From Cranoglanis bouderius (taxonomy: Eukaryota; Chordata; Actinopteri; Siluriformes; Cranoglanididae): a stretch of 64,000 bases of DNA. Below, piece by piece: positions 1-10,875 of this stretch; the stretch's first letter is position 1; the number at the start of each line of letters is the position of its first letter. The stretch is taken from NCBI GenBank assembly GCA_023630585.1, contig CM042553.1, forward strand, positions 20,308,020-20,372,019, given 5' to 3'. Made by a program: the position numbers and the translations under genes. The notes under the pieces are model-generated. The model was given only the letters and a program-made list of their open reading frames with translations, was not told the DNA's origin and did not search any database.

Positions 1-387
1 ATGTTTTGTTGTTCTAATATTTTTGATCACTTGAAAAATGGGTGGGTTCAATCAAAAGTTGCCGTGTTTTAAGTTTTTTAACACATCTACATGTTAATAT
101 CAGTGTATGAAAGCTGAAATTCTGATCTGTTGTCCCATATTCTTCATTTGATTTCAAACCTAACAGAAAAACCCACTTCTGAACGATTCCAGATGCATTT
201 AACGTGACAGTTTTGCTAGATTGGATTCACACAATGCTGCTACATTCCCAATAATGAACGTGAAAGAAAAAAGTTTGAAAGGTTACCTAAATAAATGTTT
301 TAAGATAATGTCTTAAGCATCCAATCCAGATTCCTCCTTCTAGAGTTGCAGGTAAGAACCCGGTTAATTCTCGCTTTTCGTTATCAG

Positions 388-498
388 GCACCAGGTCCAC
401 GAAAAAGAAGAGTTCAAAGCTCTGAAAACCCTCAACATTTTCTACCAGGCAGGAACGTCAAAGAACGGCAACCCCGTCTTCTACTACATCACCCGCAG
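388..498 (+). CDS. nf1: nf1 exon 27b (Sec14 domain)
   Basis: The exon is 111 bp, flanked by ttatcag at the acceptor and gtaaga at the donor. It encodes HQVHEKEEFKALKTLNIFYQ and then the FYYITRR segment of the Sec14/CRAL-TRIO domain. The first base completes a codon from the upstream exon, and the last two bases (ag) pair with g of exon 28 to give Arg. Its length equals human legacy exon 27b, so the following 19.1-kb intron is the one that holds antisense genes in mammals. Confidence 0.95.
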
Positions 499-574
499 GT
501 AAGAGTTTTTAATGGTTCATGAGCAGCATTGGTGAATTAGACGATCTGCAAATATTTGATTATCCTAATTCATC

Positions 575-800
575 TTTTTCAGAGCTCGTTAACTTTTTAT
601 ACAACCAAAAATGGTAATTATTAAGATACATACGTGTGTTCATGTGATGGTTAACATCCAAATAGAGTGCAGGTTTTAGGGTTTTTTTTAGTTTAGGGGA
701 TAGTTTTATACACATACTCAATCTCCTGCCTTATTCTCATAGTATTTAAAAAAAGAACCTGTATTAAAGCCGAGACTGCTTGGTTTAAAAATAATAATAA
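575..800 (-). repeat. Relic intron segment of the duplicated unit
   Basis: The stretch aligns with 3335-3625 in the intron of copy A. Shared landmarks include AGAGCT(C/A)G near the start, TTTTAGGGTTTTT, GGACAGTTTTATATACAT-like and GAACCTGTAT. The 3335 segment also has a shorter echo at 4080-4140. Confidence 0.5.
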
Positions 801-1388
801 AACAAAACACTTATGGCTGTTTCGTTTGTGTTGTAGTCTGGTGCTTGATTTAAGACCCTGTCCACCCTATGTTTGAATAAATATGGACTGAATATGCTAG
901 TTACTTGAATTTTTGGTTGGATTATATTTTAATGTTTTTTTAATGCACTCTTGCTTTATTCATGGTGCCTTTATTTTCTGAAAGGTGGACCAAATAAAAG
1001 TGGATCAAATGAGCTGTCCTCAGTTTTTGGTTTCATTTAGCTTGATTTTTTTTTTTTTTCATGCCCTCCAAACTAGTTTTTACTGCTTTTACAACGAAGA
1101 CTATTTACCTCATTTAACATTCCACTATTCACGTTCATATTCACCTTTAACTTGGATATGTTTATTTTTGCTGCAGAAAAGTTTGATGTGCTACATTAGC
1201 TACATTTGTTATAAGTAGATAATAATAATAAACTCATTCATTTACCTTAGTTTGTATTAATGCACTTAACATATGGCCAACTGGTTAGCTAATTATGTTA
1301 GTTCCAATTTTTTGGCACAATCACGAATCCTTTAGTTTTAGAGATAGATACGGCTATATATCATCTGTCATCAACTTAGAAATGGAAT

Positions 1389-1407
1389 GGGGGGGGGGGG
1401 GGGGGGG
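1389..1407. repeat. Poly-G tract
   Basis: Nineteen consecutive G, possible G-quadruplex or assembly-prone tract. Confidence 0.9.
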
Positions 1408-1863
1408 AGCGAAGGCCAGGGCCTACAGTGGATCCTTGAGGAACACCACAGGTAATAAGGTAGGGAAAGCAAGTATTTACAGCCAACCAATTAAGTACAA
1501 GTAGTTATTGTGGTTTTTAAAAATATATATATATATATATATATTTTTTTTTTTTTCTGCTTTTGGATGCAAATATGCTGTCAGTAAATTTTCCGAATGA
1601 CTAAAGATGTCCAAGAAAGAGACATTAATACAAAAACTGAAGCTTTGGATTTCAGAATGTTTACTGATGCAAAAGAACGTCAGGACAGTGAGTTCCAAAG
1701 TTACAAGACTCTTTATTTCATGCCAACATTTATTTCATACTAACATTGCAAGACTAAAACCCAAAGGACATATAAGTACATGCAAAAAAAAAAAAAAAAG
1801 GGGTTTCTAATGGGTTTCAGTTTCAGAAAAGTAGAAAATAAAGAAAAGGAAAGTACAGAGAGC

Positions 1864-1920
1864 GTATTCCATCAACTCAATCTACTCAATCTGAAGATTT
1901 GGAGCATTGATTACTTGCTA
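1864..1920 (-). pseudogene. Relic 3' UTR of a further mucin-gene copy
   Basis: The plus strand reads TATTCCATCAACTCAATCTA and then GGAGCATTGATTACTT. It aligns with the 3' UTRs of copy A (2540-2615) and copy B (5580-5655), minus a short internal deletion. No coding remnant is attached. Confidence 0.6.
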
Positions 1921-2656
1921 GATAGGTGATGGCGATGGACAAAAAAAAGGGAAGGAAATGTTTCCACTTTACATTTCTACAGCTGGACTTGGTATCTTAT
2001 CATGCATTGACCTCATTCACCTGGTGTTTCTGGTGTTTGACTAAGCTGCTTATAGACCAAATTTTGGTCCATTTACATGAACTTTTACATAACTTGAAAG
2101 CAAATATATAGTATAGACATGATTTTTTTTTTTTTTTGTTGAAATAACCAAATTTCTATTGTCATTCCACTGATTATACGGAAAGCATGCAACCATCTAC
2201 ACCATATTGGATGCGCTGCCGTTAATGGTCGTTCAGTTGACTAGAGATGCTCCATAGAAAGTTCCACTGGTTCCCCCAAGCTCTTGAGTCTTATCCTTGT
2301 GGTGATGAGAAGGATCGATGGATTTGTTTGGAAAGAACAGTACATGAGCAGCATCAACGAGTTCAGCAGTTACAGCTCTCTTAATTCTTAATTGCATGTT
2401 AACATTTAGTTTAAGCCCATTGAAAGCAAAAAGATCATATAAATACAAAGCATAGTAAATCACATTCCTGTTACAGAAGAAAGAAAGTGATACACTTATA
2501 TGTGGTATTGTGTTATAATTCAGAATGAAACAAAAAATAGTATTCCATCCACCCAATCTACTCGGTTATTAGATTCTTATTAGATGATCTGAAGGTTTGG
2601 AGCATTCATTACTTCCTGGGTTTGGTGTGAAAGATAGCCGGGTTGTGTCCGAGCCG

Positions 2657-2893
2657 CTACTTCATCAGCAGTTCAATGAAGAGGACGAAAGACACGCTGA
2701 GAAACAGCAGAACATTTCCACCTGAAGAGGTGAAGATAGTGGACCAAGCCCCACTGGTGGATGGATGTGTATTGGATCCACCAGAACTTGATTGGTAATA
2801 AGTTGCTGAGGTGTTTTGGGTTGGTGGTGGAATAGAAAGCCCCAGTCCCACCAAGCTGCACATTACAGCCAAGAGCACCACGCTGAGCCTCAT
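2657..2893 (-). CDS. Small CD52-like GPI-anchored mucin, copy A
   Basis: This is a 78-residue protein I cannot name. Residues 1-20 form a signal peptide (MRLSVVLLAVMCSLVGLGLS). They are followed by about 35 residues rich in Ser, Thr, Pro and Gly with an N-glycosylation site (NTS), then a hydrophobic end from GGNVLLFLS to the terminal Lys, the layout of a GPI-attachment signal. Start choice: the ATG lies 17 nt after a likely acceptor (tttctacaag, minus strand) and is shared with copy B. Both ends, the SSSGGS core and the GGNVLL anchor segment match the gene at 5690-6073. It lies antisense in nf1 intron 27b. CD52, a very short leukocyte GPI glycoprotein, is the nearest architecture I know; homology is not claimed. 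Confidence 0.7.
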   Translation of the reverse strand: MRLSVVLLAVMCSLVGLGLSIPPPTQNTSATYYQSSSGGSNTHPSTSGAWSTIFTSSGGNVLLFLSVSFVLFIELLMK

Positions 2894-3621
2894 CTCTCTG
2901 TTACTTCAAGCTTGTAGAAAAAAAAACGCAAGGACTCATGGCACTGATTTCAGACAGGAATTGAATTGTGCTGCCCCCATTTTGCTACCACTTTGCCCTT
3001 TTATTCAATTATTTCAGTTTTTTTTTTTTCTTGCTAACGGTGCACACTGTTGATAAGGCACTACTGCAGTGCATCGTGAGATAAACCATGTTGTTCCCAA
3101 AAAAATGAAAGGAAGCATAATAATAAAGGAAAAGTATGATATAAGCAAACCCTACACTTTAATCAGATTTTAAACAGAAAATCAACCAAAAATTAACCTC
3201 TAAGCCTGAAACTAAAACATTTATTAGTATGACCCAAATTCACATTGCTGCAGCCATGAATTTCATGAATCTACCTTTATAAATGTCACTTTTTTGCTGA
3301 AGTCATCAAAACGATTCTGTATTTTTTTTATTTTATTTGTAGAGCTAGCTAATTTTTTCTGCACATAAATGGTAGGTAATGTTATATCTCAAAATCTTCA
3401 GATCTATTACAGTTTTTTCAAGATGCTGGTGATAATATCAGAGTTCACTAGTAGATCTTAAGACACATAAAGCATTCATGTGGCAGATAATATACAGTAC
3501 AAATTTTAGGGTTTTTACTTTAGTGGACAGTTTTATATACATCCTCTGAAAGAATAACTGCTTTTTGATGCCTTATTTAGAGGAAAAAAGAGGAACCTGT
3601 ATCATGAGACTGATAAAACGG

Positions 3622-3656
3622 TATATATATATATATATATTTTATATAGTGATATT

Positions 3657-3725
<69 letters not shown>

Positions 3726-3898
3726 GTTTTTTTTTTGTTTTTTTTGTTAAAACAAGCTATAAACTACTTGACTTGAATTAAGAACTTCTTGGCTTTTAAA
3801 CACCACTAAATAAATTGCATGAACTTCACCTGTATTAGTGTAATTTTACCAAAGAAACTGAACACAGTTGAGATAAATTATTATACATATAGTATTTG

Positions 3899-3938
<40 letters not shown>
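3622..3938. repeat. (TA)n tracts
   Basis: Three long AT dinucleotide runs (3622-3641, 3659-3722, 3902-3938) in the intron of mucin copy A. Confidence 0.9.
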
Positions 3939-3941
<3 letters not shown>

Positions 3942-4316
3942 GAACAACGTAATGAGCATTATAAGCTAAACTTCTTACAAGCAAATGTTTGTTTTCTTGA
4001 TAAACTGTTTCAGGATTTCAGGATTTTTTTGCTACAACATTTAATTTAATTAAACATGTATTGGTTAACTGTTAATTTTTTTTATTTTATTTTTTTTTAG
4101 AACTATCTAATTTTTATATACAAAAAGATATGGAACTACTTTAGTTTTTTTTTTGCCTTTAATGCTACTATCTTAATGAAAATCTTTAAATGAAGTGTTA
4201 GCACAACAATTCCATCTGTCATTATAATCATTATTTAGCTACACATTTTAGCTTAAAATTCACTATTTATTCCATTATTATCAGTATTCTGATGATGTAT
4301 GATGTTAGTTGCTCAC

Positions 4317-4352
4317 CTGTTTCTCCAAAAACAAAAGATGTGTTGCCTTCTG
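4317..4352 (-). other. Putative non-coding exon 1, copy A
   Basis: On the minus strand, ACAG|GTGAGC gives a good donor (GT at plus 4315-4316), about 60 nt downstream of a TATA box. The same arrangement recurs upstream of copy B, where donor and promoter are similar in sequence. The 5' end is estimated from TATA spacing. The implied intron to copy A is about 1.4 kb. Confidence 0.45.
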
Positions 4353-4376
4353 TTCTGTGTGCACCGCCTTACGGCG

Positions 4377-4384
4377 CTTTATAA
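4377..4384 (-). promoter_or_regulatory. TATA box, copy A promoter
   Basis: TTATAAAG on the minus strand. Upstream of it (plus 4390-4470) is a block shared with copy B, which includes a TGACGC motif, a GTCAGTC motif and TTTCATTTGATTA in the plus reading. Confidence 0.5.
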
Positions 4385-5689
4385 CAAGACTGACCTCATG
4401 TCACATGACGCACACACTTTGTTTTGCACGCGGATACTGGAAACAACGCACTTTCATTTGATTAGAGTTTTGTTTTTGTTCCTTGGTTTTGCATTTGAAG
4501 ATAATTTGGGTTGTCTTAGAATGAACGAAATGGATAAATATTGTGAAGGTGTCGTGAATCATGATTTATACAAATTTCACTTTAAAACTTCTACAGTTAT
4601 ATAGACAATATTGATGTATACCTAGAAGATTTAGTCACAGATTGTGTTTCTGGTTGTCAGCAAGTATGTAAAAAAGAAAAAAGTTTAAACAAACATTAAT
4701 TATTTTTGTAAATTATCCTAGTTAGTTTTTTTATAGGCTGTGTCACAGAACCTAAGTTCCCACAGACCCTATACGGGAAATTTTCAGGGTTATTTCTAAT
4801 CATTTCTGTTTTGTATTGATTATATCTAGAAAATGAGGTCTTGTTTAGACTCTTAAGCAAATCAAAAATAATAAACAGTTCTGTTCCAAAAATGTAATTT
4901 AAAAAATTTTTGCGCTAATCACATTTCTGAACAAGAGACGCTTGTTCATGATGTTTACTCGTCAGCAGTTCAGAAATCTAGCTGGATCTCTTCCTCCCCC
5001 TTCTGGTGCTTTAGATACTTTTACGAATGGACTTGGGATCTGTATATGCATACACCTTTAACCTGAAGTTTAGTGTATAGAAGTGATACGTTCTTTTGAA
5101 ATAAGCAGACAGATTTCCATTGGGATAATTGTACAGAAAGTATTTAATCTACATCACCCTCACACCCATCTACATCAGTTTACATCATGGTAGTAGTCTT
5201 TTAGATGTGCTGTACACTTGCTAATGTTTTTCCAGTTGACTCGCAATGCGTCATAGAAAGTTCCTTAGGTTCTTTACAGTTCTTGTGTCCCTTGAGCAGA
5301 AAAGGAGGACCTGAAAGAACAGTACTTATACAGCATTGACGGCTTCAACAATTACAGCACACTTAATTCTTTTTTTCTTTTTTTTTTTTGTGAAATTGAA
5401 AGCGAAAAGGTCATATAAGTACAAATAGTATGTCGATAATATAACTTATTGCTGTTACAGAAAAATAAAAGGTGATAAGCCTGTATATATTGTTATTTTT
5501 AATATTTAGATATTTACAATATATATTTTTAAATATACAAACTATATATTGTATGATGTTCTAATTTAGAAAGAAGCATAAAAGGATTCCATCAACCCAA
5601 TCTACTCAGTTATTAGATTCTTATTAGGTGATCTGAAGGTTTAGAGCATTCATTAACAGCTCGTGTGAAAGATAGCTGGATTGTGTCCG

Positions 5690-6073
5690 CTACTTCATCA
5701 GCAATGCCATGGAGAAGAAGACTGACACAGTGAAAAGGAGCAGAACGTTTCCACCTGCGGAGGGGAAGCTGGTAGATAGAGCCCCACTGGTGGTTGAATT
5801 TCCTTTGGATCCACCAGAACTTGATCCGAAGCCTGATCCATAGGTTGTCTGTGAGTTGGGAGCGGTGGTGGTGAATGCCGTGATGGGGGTTGAGGTTTTG
5901 CCGGTGCTGCTGGTGCTGCCGGTGCTGCTGGTGCTGCCGGTGCTGCTGGCGCTGCCGGTGCTGCTGGCGGTGCTGGTGCTGCTGGTGCTGTTGGTGACCT
6001 GCATTTCAACCCCCCCAAAAATACTGCACATTACAGCCAAAAGCAGTAGATATGTGGCCACGCTGAGCCCCAT
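5690..6073 (-). CDS. Small CD52-like GPI-anchored mucin, copy B
   Basis: This is a 127-residue paralogue of the 2657-2893 gene. It has signal peptide MGLSVATYLLLLAVMCSIFG, then a Ser/Thr/Gly-rich region containing four or more STSSTG-type hexamers, a TTAPNSQTTYGSGFG stretch, an SSSGGSKGNSTTSG segment with an N-glycosylation site, and a GPI-type tail from GGNVLLLFTV ending LLMK. The ATG lies 18 nt after a clean acceptor (attctacag, minus strand), as in copy A. The 3' UTR also matches copy A almost base for base over about 100 bp. The product is expected to be a heavily O-glycosylated, lipid-anchored surface peptide. The function is unknown, and immune-cell expression would be a guess from the CD52-like shape. 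Confidence 0.72.
   Translation of the reverse strand: MGLSVATYLLLLAVMCSIFGGVEMQVTNSTSSTSTASSTGSASSTGSTSSTGSTSSTGKTSTPITAFTTTAPNSQTTYGSGFGSSSGGSKGNSTTSGALSTSFPSAGGNVLLLFTVSVFFSMALLMK
5879..5999 (-). repeat. Coding minisatellite in copy B
   Basis: A 12-18-bp GC-rich unit (gctgctggtgctgccggt in the plus reading) repeats and encodes the STSSTG hexamers. Copy A lacks it, which accounts for most of the length difference. The unit multiple of 3 keeps the frame. Confidence 0.75.
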
Positions 6074-6479
6074 CTCGTTGTTCCTTCAGGCCTGTAGAAT
6101 GAAACACAAAGACTTAGAGCTCTGATTTCAGGTAGTGATTGCATTGTGGAAAATTATGCTTAGTTTTTGGTGCTAGTTGTTCCAGCTTTAACTTTTTTCT
6201 TACTTTTTTCTTTTTCTTTTACCCTTGTAGTTTACTTTGTTATTCATGGTAAAATTATTTTGTTAAACAGTCTGTTAGATACTATTACTGTACCAAGCTG
6301 CTTAAAAAATAGCAGTGGCATCCAGTATAGTTTGTAGTTTCCAGCTATTCCAGGAGAAATCAAGAACTTGCGAGTAGGCGGCCGTGTTGGAATTTTTCCA
6401 TGCATTCACGCAGGGTGTTATTAATGATTAAGATTGATGTTATTGTAGATATACAAAATTTGGTATAGGTTGCAGATAC

Positions 6480-7780
6480 TGTCAACTCCAGAATTATTGG
6501 CATCCTTGAAGCAAAAGGCAAACAACTGTATAAAATAAACATTTACACACAAAAATGGAAATGTTCTACAACAGTAGAGCAATTACATTTACACAGAGTG
6601 CAAATGTTTTACTCAAACTAACTCTGTTGTTATCTCTGACCATACTGTCTGTCGTCGTATAAATAAGCAGAGTAAAAAAAAAAAGTTGAGTGCATGTAAA
6701 GTCTGTTTATAATCCATCACCGTGGGGAAAATAGCAGAAAAAAAGCCATGGATGCTTGTCTGCATACTCCAAGTAATGGATATTCACATTCATTAGCCGC
6801 TGAAAATACCTTTCAAGGCCATAATGAACAATAAAAGGAATGGTTTAACATTTTCAGGAATATGAACACCTGAGCATGTTGCCTCCATGCAATTTGCAGA
6901 ACCAGCCTTTTCGAACGTTTGCACAAAAGAAACCCTACAACATGCAGCATCTTAATTTCACCGAGCATCATTGGATCTACAGTCCAGGAACAAAAACCCC
7001 AAACTCTACGTAAAATGTCGAATAATCGGTGGAACATGCGTACACGTCTTTAGGGTGGTCCAGAAGCTCTTGTGAAGGCTGATTATGAATTGGCGTTATA
7101 AATCTCACTAGTATTTTAAAAAAATAAGTACTAGCCCAAAGCCTGTTTGCTTTGCTATAGTGGAGTGTCCAAGATCTTCTAGACACCTCTTTAGATACTA
7201 CAGGAAGAGGCTCAGCACTGCTATTTTGTCAAGCGAAGGCTAGAAATAATAATTGTGGGGTGCCAATAATTGTGCACTCAAAATATTTTTGAGCATGTTG
7301 ATTTTCTTATGCTTTATTAAAGTTTCACTAGACAATCACTAATCACAAGACATAATGATATCGAATAGCAATTAAATAAGAAAACAACATTTTTTACTGG
7401 AACCTTTGAACTGCTCACTTTCAGATCCTAATGAGTGTTTTTTTAAAGACATATAAAAACATTACAAATAATCTATAGGTAAAAAAAAAAAAAAGATAGT
7501 TCTAGTATTAACTGTAAAATATAAAACGTGGTTTGTATAATTAGATGGATCAATTATAATTAGAGTGGTCAATTTTAACAATTAACGTTCCTCAGTATAT
7601 CGTTTTCTCAAAATATCAACATATTCTTTGGTTAGATTTTTCAAAGGACCTTTTAAAAAAAAAAAAAAGCTAAAATATACAGTTTTCAAGACAAACAAAC
7701 AAACCTAAAAACTGGCAGCTTATGCACTTATATCTTTTTGCACATTTTCATGAAGGGTGCCAATAATTTTGGCACTGAAG
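6480..7780. mobile_element. Degenerate DNA-transposon remnant
   Basis: Recurrent motif (A)ATTATTGGCA(T/C)CCTT occurs near 6492 and its complement GGGTGCCAATAATT near 7257 and 7755. Such ends belong to a fish Tc1-like family I recognise. No intact transposase is readable, and stops break every frame. Limits are approximate. Confidence 0.4.
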
Positions 7781-7995
7781 TTACATACATGCAGTTCTCC
7801 TGCAGTAGATTTCTTTATTCTTCTTGCCTAATTTTAAAGTTATCTGTATGAAGATCCCGTATTCGTGGTGAGGTCGATAAGCTGTGATGTCATGTTACTG
7901 AGTTGTTAAGGTTTTATTTTTGCTGTATATATAAATACGATTTTACAAGCTTCAAAATTTTTTGGGCGGTTTTTTTTGATCAAAGTTTCTCTAAT

Positions 7996-8232
7996 TAAAT
8001 TCCCTCTTTCGGTTTCTCTCGTTCGGAGGCGCCACACCTGTCCGCGTATTTGATTCTGGCACAAGTTTTACACTGGCTGCCCTTCCTGATGCAGCCCTCC
8101 CCATTTTCCAGGCTTGAGAGCGGCACTAAGAGTGCACTGGCTCGTGCAACCCTCCAGTGGCTGGGGTTGGTTCCGGGAATCGAACACGGGCTGCAGCGGT
8201 TAGAGCACCACATGCGTGCCACTAGTCCAGAG
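7996..8232 (-). mobile_element. tRNA-related SINE with conserved fish tail
   Basis: The minus strand carries a B-box-like GTTCGATTCCC (plus 8175-8185) followed by the tail GGGCTGCATCAGGAAGGGCA, then TGTAAAACTTGTGCC and TGTGGCGCCTCC. That tail is widespread in fish SINE/LINE copies. It explains the short ORFs on both strands here. Confidence 0.6.
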
Positions 8233-8502
8233 TCGAAGGTTTCTGAATAATTGATTACTCTTAAAGTTTCAGAACTTTAGACAAGGCAGCCTTATGTGTT
8301 TGCTTGTTTTGAATCCTTTTTCCTTTTTTTTTTTAATGTTTTCGGTCTTAATCAAGATGTTTAAATGAAATGTAAGTGCATCTTTTTAACATCCTGATCG
8401 TACTTTTATCGAAACCCAGTTGCAGTAAGTTAATACTTCAGAACTCAGCAGTTATTCCGTCGTAAGATATGACCGTAGGATTGTAGGATGCAGAACACTC
8501 AC

Positions 8503-8562
8503 CTGTTACGCAGAAGCTGATGAGACGAAGGCAAATGAAAGCCGATGGTGTCACCTTCCCTT
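8503..8562 (-). other. Putative non-coding exon 1, copy B
   Basis: The minus-strand donor AACAG|GTGAGTG (GT at plus 8501-8502) lies about 90 nt downstream of a TATA box. The layout and sequence parallel copy A (4315-4450). The 5' end is estimated. The implied intron to copy B is about 2.4 kb. Confidence 0.45.
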
Positions 8563-8589
8563 TGGTGCTATCCGTGCTGTTGTGTGGCA

Positions 8590-8597
8590 ATTTATAC
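8590..8597 (-). promoter_or_regulatory. TATA box, copy B promoter
   Basis: GTATAAAT on the minus strand. Upstream plus positions 8600-8715 repeat the copy A block: ACTGACATCATTACACATGA against ACTGACCTCATGTCACATGA in copy A, then the TTTCATTTGATTA motif and a TTTGTTTTTGTT run. Confidence 0.5.
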
Positions 8598-9780
8598 CCG
8601 GACTGACATCATTACACATGACGCAAATGTTTTGCTTTGCTTCGCACTTAAGTTGTTGAACAGGAGCAGAGTTTCATTTGATTAATGCTTTGTTTTTGTT
8701 TTGCATTTGGAGATGTGGTGGCAGGGTGTCACCTAAAATTAAACAAGTCTTAAAACTACTTGAAAGATATATGATGGACGACCACCCTTTATGTTCCAGC
8801 CACAATCGGTAACTTAGTGTGATTGATTAGTTTGATGTTTTTCTTGTAGTAAAGATCTTTACATGGAAAGCTTTTCATTGGTTTTTTTTTTTTGTTTGTT
8901 TTCAGAGGCTGGAATTTTCAAAGTGTTTTTTTAAGTTATTTTTTTAACAGCAGCAGTTGGCACGGGGTACAAAAAAAATGTAATGAAATGATAAGAGGTG
9001 CTGGATCAAGTGCTATTTTATAAGCTGCTGAATAATGAGGGTGGAAGCCATATTGTTAAATCAAACCAAAATATTTAGTGGTTAATTAATGTAATGAATT
9101 ACTAGGACTCGGACTAACTACGAGAAAACATGTGGCAAAATATATTATTAGGTTAATTTTTAATGCTTGCCACCTTCAGAATCATATATTATTTTGTTTA
9201 CCTTTCTTTTATAGTGCATAGCGTATTACATTTTGACAGGAACAACACACATGCTGTTTCCTTCAGATCGCTTTTCTGTCCCTGTTTTTTTTTTTTTTCC
9301 CCGGGTTTAAAAGGCAAGTGTTTGTCTCTTCCCAAGAAAAATCTAGCAACCTTTAAGGTGTGAGCTACATACAGGAGATTTACATAATCTGAATGAAGAA
9401 CCCAGAGAATTAAGAATGTTTAAGCAGGTGCCAGATTAGCCTTACTAACTAGGAAGCCAAACTATAACTTTGCCCATGTAATGTTGACATAACAGTTGAA
9501 CTTAAGTCACCGATAGCCACACGGCAGGGTGTTATGTTATGTAAGTTGCTTATTTGCTACACAGAAGGCTGTAGCATCTCTGGTATTGTTATGTATTATC
9601 CACACTAATTTGAGTAACTTCATGATGAGTGCTTCAGAGGGAAGCTTTTTCCCCCCACAAAAGCTGAAGAACCTAACTATATCAATGTAGTCTATGGAAG
9701 GTCTCGTATATATCGTGGTACAATACTGTATACAGCTACAGTCAATAAGACCATTCAGCGGTGACATTGTCCAACCCATT

Positions 9781-10100
9781 TACTCATCAGAAGTACACTT
9801 ATTTGGGTTTCTTCCTCCCCCTGCTGGTGCTTCTGTGGAAAATTGAACTGGTAGATATACAAAAAATTTTACTTTTAAATCCAGGGCCTTGTTTTTGTTT
9901 CTGATATAAATCTGCTGCGTCTTGGTCGGGATGCACACCCATTTTTGGATTAGAAAAAAAGTGATTTGTTTTTGTAAATAAGCACATAAATGTCCTTTGT
10001 CACAAATGTAAAAACAAACTGCATTTAATCTTCATCACCTATACAACCAAAGCAGCCATGCCGCTAAACTACATCGAAGTGCTAGTCATTATCAGACAAA
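9781..10100 (-). repeat. Third copy of the unit's 3' flank
   Basis: The stretch matches 4958-5210: ACTC(A/G)TCAG(A/C)AG, CTTCCTCCCCCTGCTGGTGCT and, further on, the TTTAATCTNCATCACC block. It marks another boundary of the tandem duplication, with no coding region attached before omg. Confidence 0.5.
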
Positions 10101-10875
10101 CCTCAGATAAGCAAAGTTCTAGTTAGCAACTGAAATAGCGTGTTTTATTTATTTATTTTTTTAAACATTTGTAGCAAAGTGTAAATATGGTGAAGATTCC
10201 ATGCCATGTAGATAACGGTATATGTGCCACACTGAAAAAAAAGCAAAACCTTCATGAGCCTATAAATGGTGTTCCTTTACAAGGAAGACACCTCCAGGAA
10301 AATTATACTGTCAATTACACCCCTCTCATTTTCCACAAGTATAACCACACTTGCTTAAGTACAGCTTATTTCTGTGATTGGACAGTGACTGCATATCAGT
10401 ATGACACGACTGCAACACACTGATGAAAGGGGAATTGCATTCACTTGAGATGTGTAGTCAGGGTTCAAAGATAAAGATGAACCTTGTCCTCATGTCACAG
10501 ATGTAAATCTATACGGTCTGTATTGCATTTCACGGTTTTCCCTGGTGTGATCGCTATTTTATTTGGTACAGAATCTTCTCCATGTGTAAACGCAGGTCAG
10601 TTTTCCTGACATGGATTAAACCTAATAAAACTATGTGCTAAAAGATTTCAAATCAAGAATTTCATGTGTTCACTGTGATTTAGAGCATGACTCCATTTGT
10701 AGCCAACCATAATCATTTTCAAATAAATAATATACAAACAGTTCATTTGTAAGATTAATACTATTGAAGTCAGGAGCAGTTACAGGGCATGGAGATTATT
10801 GAAAATGCAATGCGATCAGATATGTTTTTGGACCTTTTAGAAAGATCATGATGGAAGCAAAGCTATAGAGATGTC

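Noticed and set aside
2811..3053. 80-aa plus-strand ORF
   Set aside because: It overlaps the mucin copy A start antisense and has no protein features.
5698..6125. Pro/Ala-rich and Leu/Val-rich ORFs over the mucin copy B
   Set aside because: They are other-frame readings of the GC-rich coding minisatellite.
8175..8250. Possible tRNA gene
   Set aside because: A B-box-like motif exists but no cloverleaf could be formed; the attached tail identifies a SINE.
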